Of a stretch of 64,000 nt of DNA, positions 16,535 through 25,023 are shown piece after piece; position 1 is the first letter of the stretch, and every line of letters begins with the position of its first letter. This stretch comes from Halorhabdus tiamatea SARL4B (GTDB lineage Archaea; Halobacteriota; Halobacteria; Halobacteriales; Haloarculaceae): NCBI RefSeq assembly GCF_000470655.1, contig NC_021921.1, positions 1,736,001 to 1,800,000 on the forward strand, written 5' to 3'. A model generated the notes under the pieces. It saw only the letters and a list, made by a program, of their open reading frames with translations, had not been told where the DNA came from and did no database searches. The position numbers were made by a program, and so were the translations under genes.

Positions 16535-18154
16535 TCACTGGAGAGTGTTCCCAAGTGGCCCAAACTCGAGAGGCATAGCAGGCAGTTCTCGGCTCGGCTT
16601 CCGTTCCTCTTCGAGATTGACGGTGAAGGCGAGGTAGATGAGTGCTGCTCGGGTTTTCCGCAGCATAGTGACTGCTTTCGTCTCAAATTCGTCTCGGACC
16701 ATCTTCGTCGCTAATTCATCCGTGAAATCACCCTCTGATCGCTCTGTTGTCTCCCACGCCGTGAGTTTCACATACCGGTGCTCTACACCATTCCGAAGTT
16801 CAGTGAGCTCTCGGCCCGCCAAATCCAGTGAGTTCTCTATCCGTAGCGAATCATCTCGCAAGTCCTTACTCAGCCAGTAAAGTCCTCGAAGCGGCAGGTT
16901 TGCCCGGCCTGAAAATTGCTCTTGCAGGGTTCTTCCGTGCCGGTTCTGGAACCAGATGTCGGTAAATGAAACGTCCTCCGTATCGCGGCCACATTCGAAA
17001 TAGTAGTTGATGAACTGCGCGATCTTATCGAACAGAGAGTACGCTGTCCGGAGAGCAATCTTCAGCTGTTCACCGTACACAGAGTGAACGGGGTAATCCA
17101 GCGTATTCGTCAGATGGACGTTCGCATCCCCGAAGTGTGGCCCGTCAGGGTGACTACCCTGGTACAGCAGATATCGGGCAGTCACGAATTCCTCGACCAA
17201 GTGATTCCATAACCCCAGACAGGTTACGATTCGTTCCGTCCGTGCGTCCTGTAGCTGGCCCAGATGGAGCGTATCTTGAGCAGCAATCGGCTCGTCCGTT
17301 ACATCATTCAGCGTGTTCAGGAAGAGACGATGCTGGAGACACCACCGCCGATACGCTCGCTCCTCGTCGCTATCCCCGAGGTCACTCTCCTCGAAGTCAA
17401 GAATCTCATCAGACGGGGGCGGAGACTCGAGTTCGGCTGTGATTCGGGTTTGATACCGCTCGAACTGTTGGACCGTGTTCTCAGGCGAGAGACCTACGAA
17501 GCGGTCCATCTTGGCCTTCTTTAGTTCATCGTATGCTTTCTTCAGCAGAATTTCTCGATGCCCGTTGTCGTAGTCATACCTTCCGTATGTGTAGAAACCG
17601 ATGCCGCGTTGGCCCCGGGCAGGGAAGAAGTACGGTTGGCGGATTAACGCCTCATTCCAGAAGTCAAACGCCTCGACGAACCGCCCGATGGTCGAATACA
17701 GATTTCCTAGGTTCGTGAACGACCGCCACTGTTCTAGGGGCGAGAGTTCGTCGACGGTATCTTCTTGAATTGCGAGGCGATAGTGCCGGATTGCGTGTTC
17801 CCGGTCGGTATTCTCCCAGAGCCATTCGTTACCCCGGTCGGCCTCCAAGGACATTCGGTTCGAATATGCTGTGCCGAGCCGGTAGTGCAACATTCCGCGG
17901 AGCTCGGCATCAAGCGAGGACGGGTCCAAGTCTTTGGCGAGGTCAATCCCTGCGGAGATCGCGATTCGACTGTCGATGTCGGCGCCGTGGTCAACGAGCC
18001 AGCCGATAGCCCTGAGCTGATTCCATGGTGAGAGATTCTTGACTGACTCGACCATCTTCAAGCGGTCGATGACCTCCTTCCGATACTCGGGAAGCAGAGC
18101 TTGGAGTGACCGGACCTCTAAAGCTGTCAGACGAGACGTTTGCTCTGCTTTCAC
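16535..18154 (-). CDS. LA2681-like HEPN domain protein with TPR-type N-terminus
   Basis: The 539-residue product has an N-terminal helical repeat region (about 95-200, with TPR-like LGNLYSTIGRFVEAFDFWNEAL) and a C-terminal HEPN domain of the LA2681 type. The HEPN catalytic signature Rx4H is present as RNGVEH at residues 454-459 within RELTELRNGVEHRYVKL. HEPN proteins are commonly metal-independent RNases acting as toxins or defence effectors. The start is GTG at 18154; the upstream 48-residue ORF ends TGA within it (GTGA, 4-base overlap), giving translational coupling. The gene is last in a three-gene unit with DUF4238 and the small ORF. Confidence 0.82.
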   Translation of the reverse strand: MKAEQTSRLTALEVRSLQALLPEYRKEVIDRLKMVESVKNLSPWNQLRAIGWLVDHGADIDSRIAISAGIDLAKDLDPSSLDAELRGMLHYRLGTAYSNRMSLEADRGNEWLWENTDREHAIRHYRLAIQEDTVDELSPLEQWRSFTNLGNLYSTIGRFVEAFDFWNEALIRQPYFFPARGQRGIGFYTYGRYDYDNGHREILLKKAYDELKKAKMDRFVGLSPENTVQQFERYQTRITAELESPPPSDEILDFEESDLGDSDEERAYRRWCLQHRLFLNTLNDVTDEPIAAQDTLHLGQLQDARTERIVTCLGLWNHLVEEFVTARYLLYQGSHPDGPHFGDANVHLTNTLDYPVHSVYGEQLKIALRTAYSLFDKIAQFINYYFECGRDTEDVSFTDIWFQNRHGRTLQEQFSGRANLPLRGLYWLSKDLRDDSLRIENSLDLAGRELTELRNGVEHRYVKLTAWETTERSEGDFTDELATKMVRDEFETKAVTMLRKTRAALIYLAFTVNLEEERKPSRELPAMPLEFGPLGNTLQ

Positions 18155-18297
18155 GGTAAACAGTCGGGAGTAGGGTGGCCGTATATTCGATACATGTGCT
18201 CCGGGTTCGCTGCCTCGAGGGTGTAGTTGATGTCTTCGATCAGCGTTAACTTGTTCTCCTCGTACCAGCCGTCACGGGTTAGGTGTTTTCGGTCCAT
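18151..18297 (-). CDS. small ORF (48 aa) coupled between DUF4238 and HEPN genes
   Basis: This short gene begins MDRKHLTRDGWYEENKLTL and ends GHPTPDCLP. Its ATG overlaps the DUF4238 stop by one base (TAATG) and its TGA overlaps the GTG start of the HEPN gene by 4 bases. Perfect linkage on both sides makes it very unlikely to be chance. The product is charged and helical in the middle. It could be an antitoxin or a regulatory partner of the HEPN protein; this is inferred only from position and size. Confidence 0.65.
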   Translation of the reverse strand: MDRKHLTRDGWYEENKLTLIEDINYTLEAANPEHMYRIYGHPTPDCLP

Positions 18298-19178
18298 TAC
18301 TCGACGTTCTGTCTCTCCGACAACGGTTCAGCGACAATCGGAGAATCCTCAATCCGTTCCTCCGCCTGGTCAAAATCATCCCTACACGAGTACACGAAAC
18401 GGTTTGATCGGGTAACCTGCAAATCTCGTTGGAACACCACATTTTCACGGTTGTCCTTCTCCCACACCTCCGGCATATCAGGGTAGACACTGGTCTCGAT
18501 GATAGCCAGCATCACCCAAGGCGTCAACGGAAAATACACCTGCACACCTCGATTCATCAATCCCAGCTCACCGTAAGGCCCGAAATACAGCTCATTATGC
18601 CGCACAACCGGGAAGTCGGACGTATAGTACGGGAGATCAGAATTGTTCAAGAACAAGTGCCACTCCAACTTCATCAACATATCTCCGAACTGGCCGCCGG
18701 TTTCTTTGATCAAATCATTCTGCATCTCCCGCAAGGTGTCATCCTTCTTCGTCTCATCAATCTCCTCCTTCAATTCTTCCGCCATATTCTCCCGGCCAAC
18801 CTGCTCCTCAATGCCCTCAATCATTCCCTGGATAGACGATCGCTCGCCGCGTGTCCTGATCATCTGAACACCGAGGAACTCAGCAACAGTCTCCTTCTCA
18901 TCCTCTGATAGAACAGACAACGACTCGTTCTCTACTATTTTATCGTATGGATTCGTTACCCGACCCTCTAAATCCTCCAGAAATTCCTCCATCTCCGGCT
19001 CCAACTTCGTCTTCGGATCGTAGAAGAAATTCTCCGTCGCTGTATTCCTTACACTCGTCTCGAAACTGCGTTTGTTCTGTTTGTCGAAACAGTAGACAGA
19101 ATCACCATCCGGCTTGGTAGAGAATCTACGGAGATGCAACCGGGGCACGTAGTGCTGAGAAACCTTCTCATCTCTCAT
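18297..19178 (-). CDS. DUF4238 domain-containing protein
   Basis: The 293-residue protein starts MRDEKVSQHYVPRLHLRRF, where QHYVPRxxLRxF is the hallmark of DUF4238. Further family motifs are NTATENFFYDP, EFLGVQMIRTRGERSS and the C-terminal DLPYYTSDFPVVRHN, which follows an LEWHLFLNN strand. The function is unknown; a nuclease role has been suggested for related families but is not proven. A TTG codon seven residues upstream is an alternative start, but ATG 19178 gives the conserved N-terminus. It heads the unit with the 48-residue ORF and the LA2681-like HEPN protein. Confidence 0.88.
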   Translation of the reverse strand: MRDEKVSQHYVPRLHLRRFSTKPDGDSVYCFDKQNKRSFETSVRNTATENFFYDPKTKLEPEMEEFLEDLEGRVTNPYDKIVENESLSVLSEDEKETVAEFLGVQMIRTRGERSSIQGMIEGIEEQVGRENMAEELKEEIDETKKDDTLREMQNDLIKETGGQFGDMLMKLEWHLFLNNSDLPYYTSDFPVVRHNELYFGPYGELGLMNRGVQVYFPLTPWVMLAIIETSVYPDMPEVWEKDNRENVVFQRDLQVTRSNRFVYSCRDDFDQAEERIEDSPIVAEPLSERQNVE

Positions 19179-19230
19179 ACCTGGAGAACAACCGGCCAAC
19201 CGTCATAAAATCTACCGTAAATCTAGGTTC

Positions 19231-19373
19231 CTACTCTTCGTCGTCGTGGATCTCAGCGTCAACATCCTCAATGCTTTCTTACCGTGGACAGCGATTTTCC
19301 TGATCCAATCCTCTGCAGTCACACTCCAAGAGTACTCATCCATGCGATCACGGAGATCTTTCGTGGCCCCCAT
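19231..19373 (-). pseudogene. frameshifted small acidic protein remnant (about 47 aa)
   Basis: From ATG 19373 the frame reads MGATKDLRDRMDEYSWSV and continues to VHGKK. After a one-base frame change the sequence goes on as SIEDVDAEIHDDEE with a stop at 19231, an acidic end normal for haloarchaeal antitoxin-sized proteins. Neither frame alone gives a typical C-terminus. It lies just upstream of the DUF4238 gene on the same strand. Confidence 0.4.
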
Positions 19374-19423
19374 CACTGTGGTTTTGAAAAAGCGTTTATC
19401 CAGATTGCTTGTAATGCAAGAGT

Positions 19424-20512
19424 ATGAGAGACAACTTGGATTTTACAGAAGCTCTCAAACGGGTTCTACCAGACGCTTACCATGAAGACGCTGACGTTGT
19501 AGAAGGCCACGACGACGAAATAAGCAAGTTCCTCGGCCCTGCACTTCGGACGAAGCTCAGGCGAGATATGATTCAACGAGATCTCGAACCGGCCACGGAA
19601 TCAACTGTGGAACTCTCGGAATTGGACTGGGAACCAGAGCTTTCCAGCGACGGAACAGATCTAGAAGATATCGTTGTCCGCCGGTACGTACCCATGGAAA
19701 AGTTTCTGTCGCTGCTGGAGAGCGGACTATGGTTCAGCCGGATCGACAACTTCGCTGACCCATTTGAAGGAATCGTCTCTGGAGAAACCATACGCAGGCG
19801 ATGGGATACATGGTACTACTCCGAGTCAGAAGGCGACCCAGCACCATACGACGTGAAGGACTACGGTAAGGCCAAGGACGAGATTATTCGAAAACAGACC
19901 TTTGCATCCTGCTGGCGGTGGGGAGGAGAAGAATCCCGAGTGTTCTGGGATGCATACATTGGCGAAGACGAAGGCCTCGCTATCGAAACTACACTCGACA
20001 ACCTACTCTCCGTGATCGAGGACACGGACCAAAAAATCGTAGTAGGGAAAGTGAACTACGAAGAATACCGAGGTGGCAGAGACCAGTTCGCTAACGACCA
20101 TCTCGCCAGGGTATTCCACAAGCGGAAGGGCTTCGAGGACGAACAGGAGCTCCGTCTTGTAACCAGAGAACAGGTTGAGGACATCGATTACGACTGCAAC
20201 GAGGGCAGGAACTTCTCGGTAGACGTATCCGCCAAACCAGGCCTTAACATAGAAGTAAATCCCTCGGAACTGATTGATGGAATAATACTGGCCCCTGGAA
20301 CATCGGACTGGGTTATCGACACCATTACAGACCGGCTAAACATTGAAGACCTTGAAGTCAACCTCTTAAGATCATACCTCGATATCGATCCCTATAAGAT
20401 ACCGCCGGAACAGGTTGAATCCTTCATGAACAGCAGGAGAAACGAGCTGCTGGACACTGATTTAGAGGAGTACCGTCGAATCGACTACTACGATAATAAT
20501 CAATCCCAGTGA
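19424..20512 (+). CDS. DUF2971 domain-containing protein
   Basis: The 362-residue protein has family motifs YVPMEKFLSLLESGLWFSR and DNFADPFEG (residues about 89-115), FASCWRWGGEESRVFWDAYIG (about 160-180) and RKGFEDEQELRLV (about 236-248). DUF2971 proteins are frequent in defence islands and lie next to unrelated toxins; the biochemical role is not known. The N-terminal 80 residues are an acidic extension. The gene is divergent from the DUF4238 operon (about 245 bases), so the two units may share regulation. Confidence 0.85.
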   Translation: MRDNLDFTEALKRVLPDAYHEDADVVEGHDDEISKFLGPALRTKLRRDMIQRDLEPATESTVELSELDWEPELSSDGTDLEDIVVRRYVPMEKFLSLLESGLWFSRIDNFADPFEGIVSGETIRRRWDTWYYSESEGDPAPYDVKDYGKAKDEIIRKQTFASCWRWGGEESRVFWDAYIGEDEGLAIETTLDNLLSVIEDTDQKIVVGKVNYEEYRGGRDQFANDHLARVFHKRKGFEDEQELRLVTREQVEDIDYDCNEGRNFSVDVSAKPGLNIEVNPSELIDGIILAPGTSDWVIDTITDRLNIEDLEVNLLRSYLDIDPYKIPPEQVESFMNSRRNELLDTDLEEYRRIDYYDNNQSQ

Positions 20513-20608
20513 CCGGTCTCCTGATCCAACGTCTTCGTATCAGGCACTTGCTCGCCCTCGGAGTGCTCAAAGAGATGGTAGCTGAGCCGGCGTTAACACC
20601 GACCCCGC

Positions 20609-21487
20609 TCAGATGATGCCGCCGATGACGAGTAGTCCGACAACAAGCAGCACCGACGCGACAACGCTTCCCCCGGCCAGCCACTTGTTCTCCATCGCCT
20701 TCTCGTGAAGCGGCATATCGGCGTACTCCTCGCGGAACGCTTCGAGGTTCTCTTCGTCGTAGAAGTACTTCGTCTTCAGCGCGAACCGTTCCGTCACCGC
20801 ACAGCCCGTACATATCGGCTCACCTTCCAGCCTCTCCGTTTTGATGTGACTGGAGCAGGCGATGACCGCGCAGTTCGGACAGTACGTATACGTCTCACTG
20901 ATGCCGCTCATGTCACAGTGGATGCACTGATGGATGGCGTCCTCGGCGGTCACTCTTGACGGGCCTGCCGGGTAGTACTCGTAGGGATAGGTGTGCGCCT
21001 GGATGTCGGTAGTGTCCGGAATCTCGGGGAGGTACACTGGTTCGATCGACTGGACGGAGATGTCCGAGCGGTTCGGCTCACAAGTCTTGTTGTATGTGAC
21101 GTTGTTGTCCCCGGTGTAGGTGACCGTCGTCGTGTGGTGCTGCTGGAGCCGCTCGACGGCCCACTCCTTGTACTCCGTTTGGGTTTGTCCGAGCCGGCTC
21201 TCCTCGTCGTCGTCGAATACCTCTCCGAATTGCTCGGCATCGAGGTCGACCGTCGCGTGGGGGTTCTCCGTGACCAACGTCGCGACATCCTCGTCGAGGA
21301 CCTGTAGCTGCCCGCGTTCGGCGTGGGCAACGAATCGCGTCCAGTCGTTGATCCGGTGGATGACGCCCACCGACGTCTCGAAGACGGGGTTCGTGTCCGC
21401 GGTGACCGCGACCATTACATCGTACTCGGTGATGGAAACAACGAGTGGCTGATGGTTCTCTTCAGCCAGGGCGACCAACGACTTCAT
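20609..21487 (-). CDS. hypothetical zinc-ribbon protein with C-terminal membrane helix
   Basis: The 292-residue product starts at ATG 21487 (MKSLVALAEENHQ), whose first four bases overlap the stop of the 51-residue ORF upstream (ATGA). Residues about 1-120 form a strand-rich domain (LVVSITEYDVMVAVTADTNP), followed by Cys pairs CIHCDMSGISETYTYCPNC and CTGC, a double zinc-ribbon. The C-terminus is one hydrophobic helix (SVVASVLLVVGLLVIGGII). The layout suggests a tail-anchored membrane protein with a cytosolic zinc module. No homologous family is recognised. It is the last gene of a three-gene unit. Confidence 0.65.
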   Translation of the reverse strand: MKSLVALAEENHQPLVVSITEYDVMVAVTADTNPVFETSVGVIHRINDWTRFVAHAERGQLQVLDEDVATLVTENPHATVDLDAEQFGEVFDDDEESRLGQTQTEYKEWAVERLQQHHTTTVTYTGDNNVTYNKTCEPNRSDISVQSIEPVYLPEIPDTTDIQAHTYPYEYYPAGPSRVTAEDAIHQCIHCDMSGISETYTYCPNCAVIACSSHIKTERLEGEPICTGCAVTERFALKTKYFYDEENLEAFREEYADMPLHEKAMENKWLAGGSVVASVLLVVGLLVIGGII

Positions 21488-21639
21488 CGAACCCCCCGAG
21501 GGGGAGTACTGATGGAGACGCTTCGACTGGCGCGAGCCACCCCCCACTCGTCGAACGAGTTTTCGAGGCTCTCGAGAAAATCGGGCCCGAACTGGAGCGG
21601 TACAACGATCGGGAAGGGCTCTCTGGTGATGCTGATCAA
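21484..21639 (-). CDS. small ORF (51 aa), TTG start, coupled to the zinc-ribbon gene
   Basis: The frame reads ISITREPFPIVVPLQFGPDF after a possible TTG start at 21639 and ends STPPRGVR with TGA at 21484, overlapping the next ATG by four bases. Codon use and the amphipathic pattern look coding. No ATG or GTG is available; the frame is open upstream into the previous gene's end (13 bases to its stop), so it could instead be a frameshifted C-terminal continuation of that gene. Confidence 0.5.
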   Translation of the reverse strand: MISITREPFPIVVPLQFGPDFLESLENSFDEWGVARASRSVSISTPPRGVR

Positions 21640-21652
21640 CCGTTGATACAGA

Positions 21653-22756
21653 TTATAGAGGAGACTCGCCCTCCTCTTCCGGCGGGGACGTTAGCATTGC
21701 ATCGAGGAGGGCTGGTTTGAGTTGCTCCAGCTTCGTGAACACCTCGCCGTTTGAGATGTACTCCACTGATTCAGGGATCACCACATCGTGGCTCTCACAA
21801 CCAGCGCGCGGGCCGAAAAATAGCAACCTTGCGTTCGTTGTTGAACGAGCATATCCCTCCAGCTTTGTCAGTTTGTCATTCAGCTCATCAGCGTCCGTTT
21901 CATGGGTTACCTGCGCGACAATACTAATTTCCCCTGGATGGCTCCGACCGAGAATGTCGATATCGCGCAATTCGCTACCGGGTGGAAGGTTTTCACCGAT
22001 GCTATACAGCTGAAGGAAGTGCGTGTACTCCTGTCGAAGATATTCGAGACAAACCGTTTCGAGTTGCCCCGGTGCCAAGAAGCATGCTTTTTCTTCAGCG
22101 CTAGCCTGATTTCCCAAGATCCCGGTAAGGGTGGTGGCGCCGTTATACGCTGCTCGTAGGTATTTCATATTCCCGTTGTCCCAAGTACCCAGTGCTCCCC
22201 GAGGGAGTTTAGCCGAAAGAACCGGGTAGTCACGATACCAGACCCACCGAGAGTCCACAAGTTGAAGCCCAGTATAGACATATCCGTCGTCTATATCATC
22301 GATATTTTGGAAGAGTTCATAGAGGGGACTGGAAGACTCTTCAGCACGGGTAAGAACCTCCGACTCACTTGTACCGACTGGTACCTCTAGATGTCCCACA
22401 CATTCTGACCCTCGGCATCCAATCAATAGTAAGTGGGCCTGAGAGCTGTCATCTGGCTGCCTGACAGTCCCAATCTTCATACCACCTTTAAGATTTAGAC
22501 TGCCAGAACCGTAGTCGGCACCCACGAGAGCCCCAGATTCCGCCCAGTCTTTGAGGTCCTCTATTTTATTACCGAGTTTTCGATAATTCTCCGTTCCAGT
22601 TTCCTCGTACCGTCCCGCACATTCGTCGGGATCTGTGGTAATCGGAGTATTTGAATAGTGAACAGCAATCAGGTCATCTTGATACATGTCTTCAATAGCC
22701 TCTGCTATGCAGTTGATTCTGTGCCGTATATACACAGTATCAAGTTCTTCGGTCAT
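21653..22756 (-). CDS. hypothetical protein (367 aa), first gene of a three-gene unit
   Basis: The protein begins MTEELDTVYIRHRINCIAEA. Residues about 1-230 have mixed alpha/beta character with GALVGADYGSGSLNLKGGMK. The C-terminal third carries SELRDIDILGRSHPGEISIV and KLEGYARSTTNARLLFFGP, which has the strand-Asp-strand layout of restriction-endonuclease-like folds, but a clear ExK is not seen (QVT instead). I do not assign a function. It is followed closely by the 51-residue ORF and the zinc-ribbon membrane protein. Confidence 0.65.
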   Translation of the reverse strand: MTEELDTVYIRHRINCIAEAIEDMYQDDLIAVHYSNTPITTDPDECAGRYEETGTENYRKLGNKIEDLKDWAESGALVGADYGSGSLNLKGGMKIGTVRQPDDSSQAHLLLIGCRGSECVGHLEVPVGTSESEVLTRAEESSSPLYELFQNIDDIDDGYVYTGLQLVDSRWVWYRDYPVLSAKLPRGALGTWDNGNMKYLRAAYNGATTLTGILGNQASAEEKACFLAPGQLETVCLEYLRQEYTHFLQLYSIGENLPPGSELRDIDILGRSHPGEISIVAQVTHETDADELNDKLTKLEGYARSTTNARLLFFGPRAGCESHDVVIPESVEYISNGEVFTKLEQLKPALLDAMLTSPPEEEGESPL

Positions 22757-22842
22757 GGTCTGAAGGTGATTCGGCGTGTCCTAATCCTTTCGTTTATGGA
22801 TCAGTTAAGGATCGTGAATCGAACCTTTGCGACCAAGATGAA

Positions 22843-22882
22843 TTAACCAACAACCAATCCATATGGTTTGGATGTTGGTTAA
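22843..22882. repeat. 40-bp imperfect palindrome
   Basis: Outer arms TTAACCAACA and TGTTGGTTAA are perfect 10-bp complements; inner arms ACCAATCC and GGTTTGGA match at 6 of 8 positions around a central ATAT. The palindrome lies about 90 bases upstream of the DUF932-like pseudogene and between it and the divergent unit at 21653-22756. It may be a protein-binding operator or a replication or partition site of a former plasmid. Confidence 0.75.
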
Positions 22883-22973
22883 GTTGAGTTTTAATGCGCC
22901 CGGAAGAGGGGCGCAGGGCGCGGGACGATGCAGTCGTAAGTCGACGGAGGTTCCTCAACTGAGTTGACCAAGA

Positions 22974-23341
22974 TGAAAGATCCAGAGTCCAGAACCATCT
23001 TCTTTGGCGGTGACGGACGTACTGACACCGAACTACCCGAGTGGTACCGAGAGCGTCATGGAGATCCAGACCCCGTGACCTTCGCCGAGGCAATTCGTGA
23101 TCTCTCGCAGGCAGCCGAGACGACCGTGGCGTACCAAAATCTGTACACCGACGAGTGGGGCGAGGTGGAGTGGTTCAACGCACTCGTCGAGCCAAGTCGA
23201 ACTCGGGAGCAGGCCCGAGATGAGGACACGGAGGCGGACCCGTTGTTCCACGTTCTCACAGCAGTTACGCGATCATCAACCCGGTCAACGTCTACGAGCC
23301 TCGGGAGGAGATCCTCCGCGAGGAGAGCATCGACGGGACGC
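22974..23341 (+). pseudogene. frameshifted, truncated DUF932-like plasmid gene
   Basis: The frame starts MKDPESRTIFFGGDGRTD and runs about 90 residues to DPLFHV. The continuation YAIINPVNVYEPREEIL then appears in a different frame and breaks off after EESIDGTP. I recall haloarchaeal plasmid proteins related to DUF932 having both halves joined in one roughly 400-residue protein. This copy has a frameshift near 23256 and a deleted C-terminus. Confidence 0.65.
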
Positions 23342-23862
23342 CACGACCTCTTTCGATGTCGTGCAGCGTGATGCCGTCATCTAGTGACGGCAACAGGTTT
23401 GCGTCCGTGGCCGGATCGGATTGATCAGCAAGGGCCTAATTACGGTCAGCGCCCTGTGTCGGCTGGTTCACCGCCAATCGGTTCAACACATGCGTGTTCC
23501 CCATACTCGACTAGAGGTTCACATTCCCAATAAGCCACGGCATGGCGCTTCCGCGTTCAGGAAAGACTTGATTTCCTCCAATCCCAGTACAGTCCCGAGT
23601 AGTCTCTGTTTGTATCCAGTTTCCGAGAATAGTTCCTGAATTCAGTGATCTCCGTGTTCTACCTCTAGCCCATATTGCTGGCGATGTGTTGGTAAATACT
23701 TTACAACTGAAATACATCCATATCCGGCCGGAAGGTCGGGCTACCTAGTTATCGGACCTCTTCCGGTTGTAACCCTAATCGGGGCTGGAGCCTCCGATCT
23801 CGCCCACACTGACTCTGGCCGCCAATAAGAGGCGTCAACCATTCGATGGACTTGTGTTCATA

Positions 23863-23877
23863 TCCCACAATGTGGGA
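23863..23877. repeat. 15-bp perfect palindrome TCCCACAATGTGGGA
   Basis: Seven-base arms TCCCACA and TGTGGGA face each other around a single A. It is about 175 bases before the gene at 24052 and could be an operator or a hairpin, with nothing else supporting either. Confidence 0.4.
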
Positions 23878-24021
23878 GAGGTTGTGTAGACTATCCCTCG
23901 GCAGGGAGGGACGCAATACCGCCCGCCAATTCGGGGTCAGGCAGATTATAGGGGTTAGAGGACCGGCCATCCTATCTCCCAACTCTAGTTTAAATACATA
24001 ATCTTCCGGACGTAGCACAAG

Positions 24022-24029
24022 CTATAAGA
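24022..24029 (+). promoter_or_regulatory. TATA box of the 24052 gene pair
   Basis: CTATAAGA is located 23-30 bases upstream of ATG 24052, the expected place for a leaderless archaeal transcript. No Shine-Dalgarno sequence precedes the ATG. Confidence 0.55.
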
Positions 24030-24051
24030 CAAATTCCTGGGAAATGGCACC

Positions 24052-25017
24052 ATGGTTGAGGTTACGGGTATCGGCGTTTATAGCTGTGTGAAAACGGAGG
24101 GTGACAATAGTCCCGATCCTTCAACTGTAGGCGTTCTCCGCGATGAAGATCTCAACGCTGACGCCGGCGCTGAGGCCTCCCGTATCTGTGAAGAACTTAT
24201 AGATACGGCACTTGATAAGAAATACGGGGATTCGAAAAGCGCCCGAAACCACCGGTTCAGCGCCGAGGCCGAGGTGGGGCGAACCGATGATGGCGAATCT
24301 GTTATCGAAGTGCTCGAGGAGATCAGAAACGATGGGGATATCGAACGATACAGCGAGTACATCGCCGACTGGTACATCACCGAAATTCAATCTCGCTCCG
24401 ACCTGATCATCGTCGCACCGTTTGAAGAACATGACCGAGATTTCGTGGCGGTGATCAAGACACCGTTCCTACCCGATGCACACGAGATCGATACCGACGA
24501 AATGTTCGTAGAGCACGAGCGGATTATCCGGGAAGAAACAGACAAGAGCATCATCTACCCCTTCTATGACGAGTTCGAGAATGAATCTGACTCTGAGCAG
24601 GCGCACGTCTATCAACGGGACGGCAGCCAACACTACGCGAAATACTGGTGGCGGTTCCTCCGGCTCGAAGAAGAGAAGCACCCAGACGAACTCGTCGAGG
24701 GCTCTATCAGCCAGCGGATGGATGGCGAAGCTGGAGAGTTCGACTCGTTAGATGGCTTCATTGACTTCGCGGCAGAGGAGTTCGACGACGAGGTCGGGCA
24801 AGAGGCGACAGTCTCTATCGAGATCGCGAACACTTCCTTCCAGATCCCGCTGAGTGAATTCCAACAGCAGGAAAACGTCAAACTGGCGAAAGAGGGTAAT
24901 ACGTACTACGTCGTTCTATCAGGGACACAGCCACAGATGACGGTTGGATCCGGTAGGAACAAGCGCAGCGTGTTCGACGAAATCGACGACCTGCCTCGCC
25001 CTAGCGATCTCTTCTAA
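24052..25017 (+). CDS. hypothetical soluble protein (321 aa), partner of the membrane protein at 25024
   Basis: The protein starts MVEVTGIGVYSCVKTEGD and has no transmembrane helix. It contains strand-rich motifs LIIVAPFEEHDRDFVAVIK (about 125-145), RDGSQHYAKYWWRFL (about 195-210) and a C-terminal segment TYYVVLSGTQPQMTVGSG. The shape recalls nucleoid-associated NdpA/YejK or DUF4868 (KwaB-like) proteins that pair with a membrane partner, but I cannot match defining residues. The following membrane gene starts 6 bases after the stop, so the two are one operon with a leaderless promoter. Confidence 0.7.
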   Translation: MVEVTGIGVYSCVKTEGDNSPDPSTVGVLRDEDLNADAGAEASRICEELIDTALDKKYGDSKSARNHRFSAEAEVGRTDDGESVIEVLEEIRNDGDIERYSEYIADWYITEIQSRSDLIIVAPFEEHDRDFVAVIKTPFLPDAHEIDTDEMFVEHERIIREETDKSIIYPFYDEFENESDSEQAHVYQRDGSQHYAKYWWRFLRLEEEKHPDELVEGSISQRMDGEAGEFDSLDGFIDFAAEEFDDEVGQEATVSIEIANTSFQIPLSEFQQQENVKLAKEGNTYYVVLSGTQPQMTVGSGRNKRSVFDEIDDLPRPSDLF

Positions 25018-25023
25018 CTGGGT

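Larger units (their letters stand above)
23342..24051. other. 710-base gap without a convincing gene
   Basis: Several short open frames exist on both strands but none has haloarchaeal codon use or a motif. The segment contains a perfect palindrome at 23863-23877 and a TATA box for the next gene near its right end. It is probably decayed DNA following the DUF932-like remnant. Confidence 0.5.

Noticed and set aside
23749-24018. 89-residue minus-strand frame
   Set aside because: Composition is not haloarchaeal coding and it runs close to the promoter of the 24052 gene.
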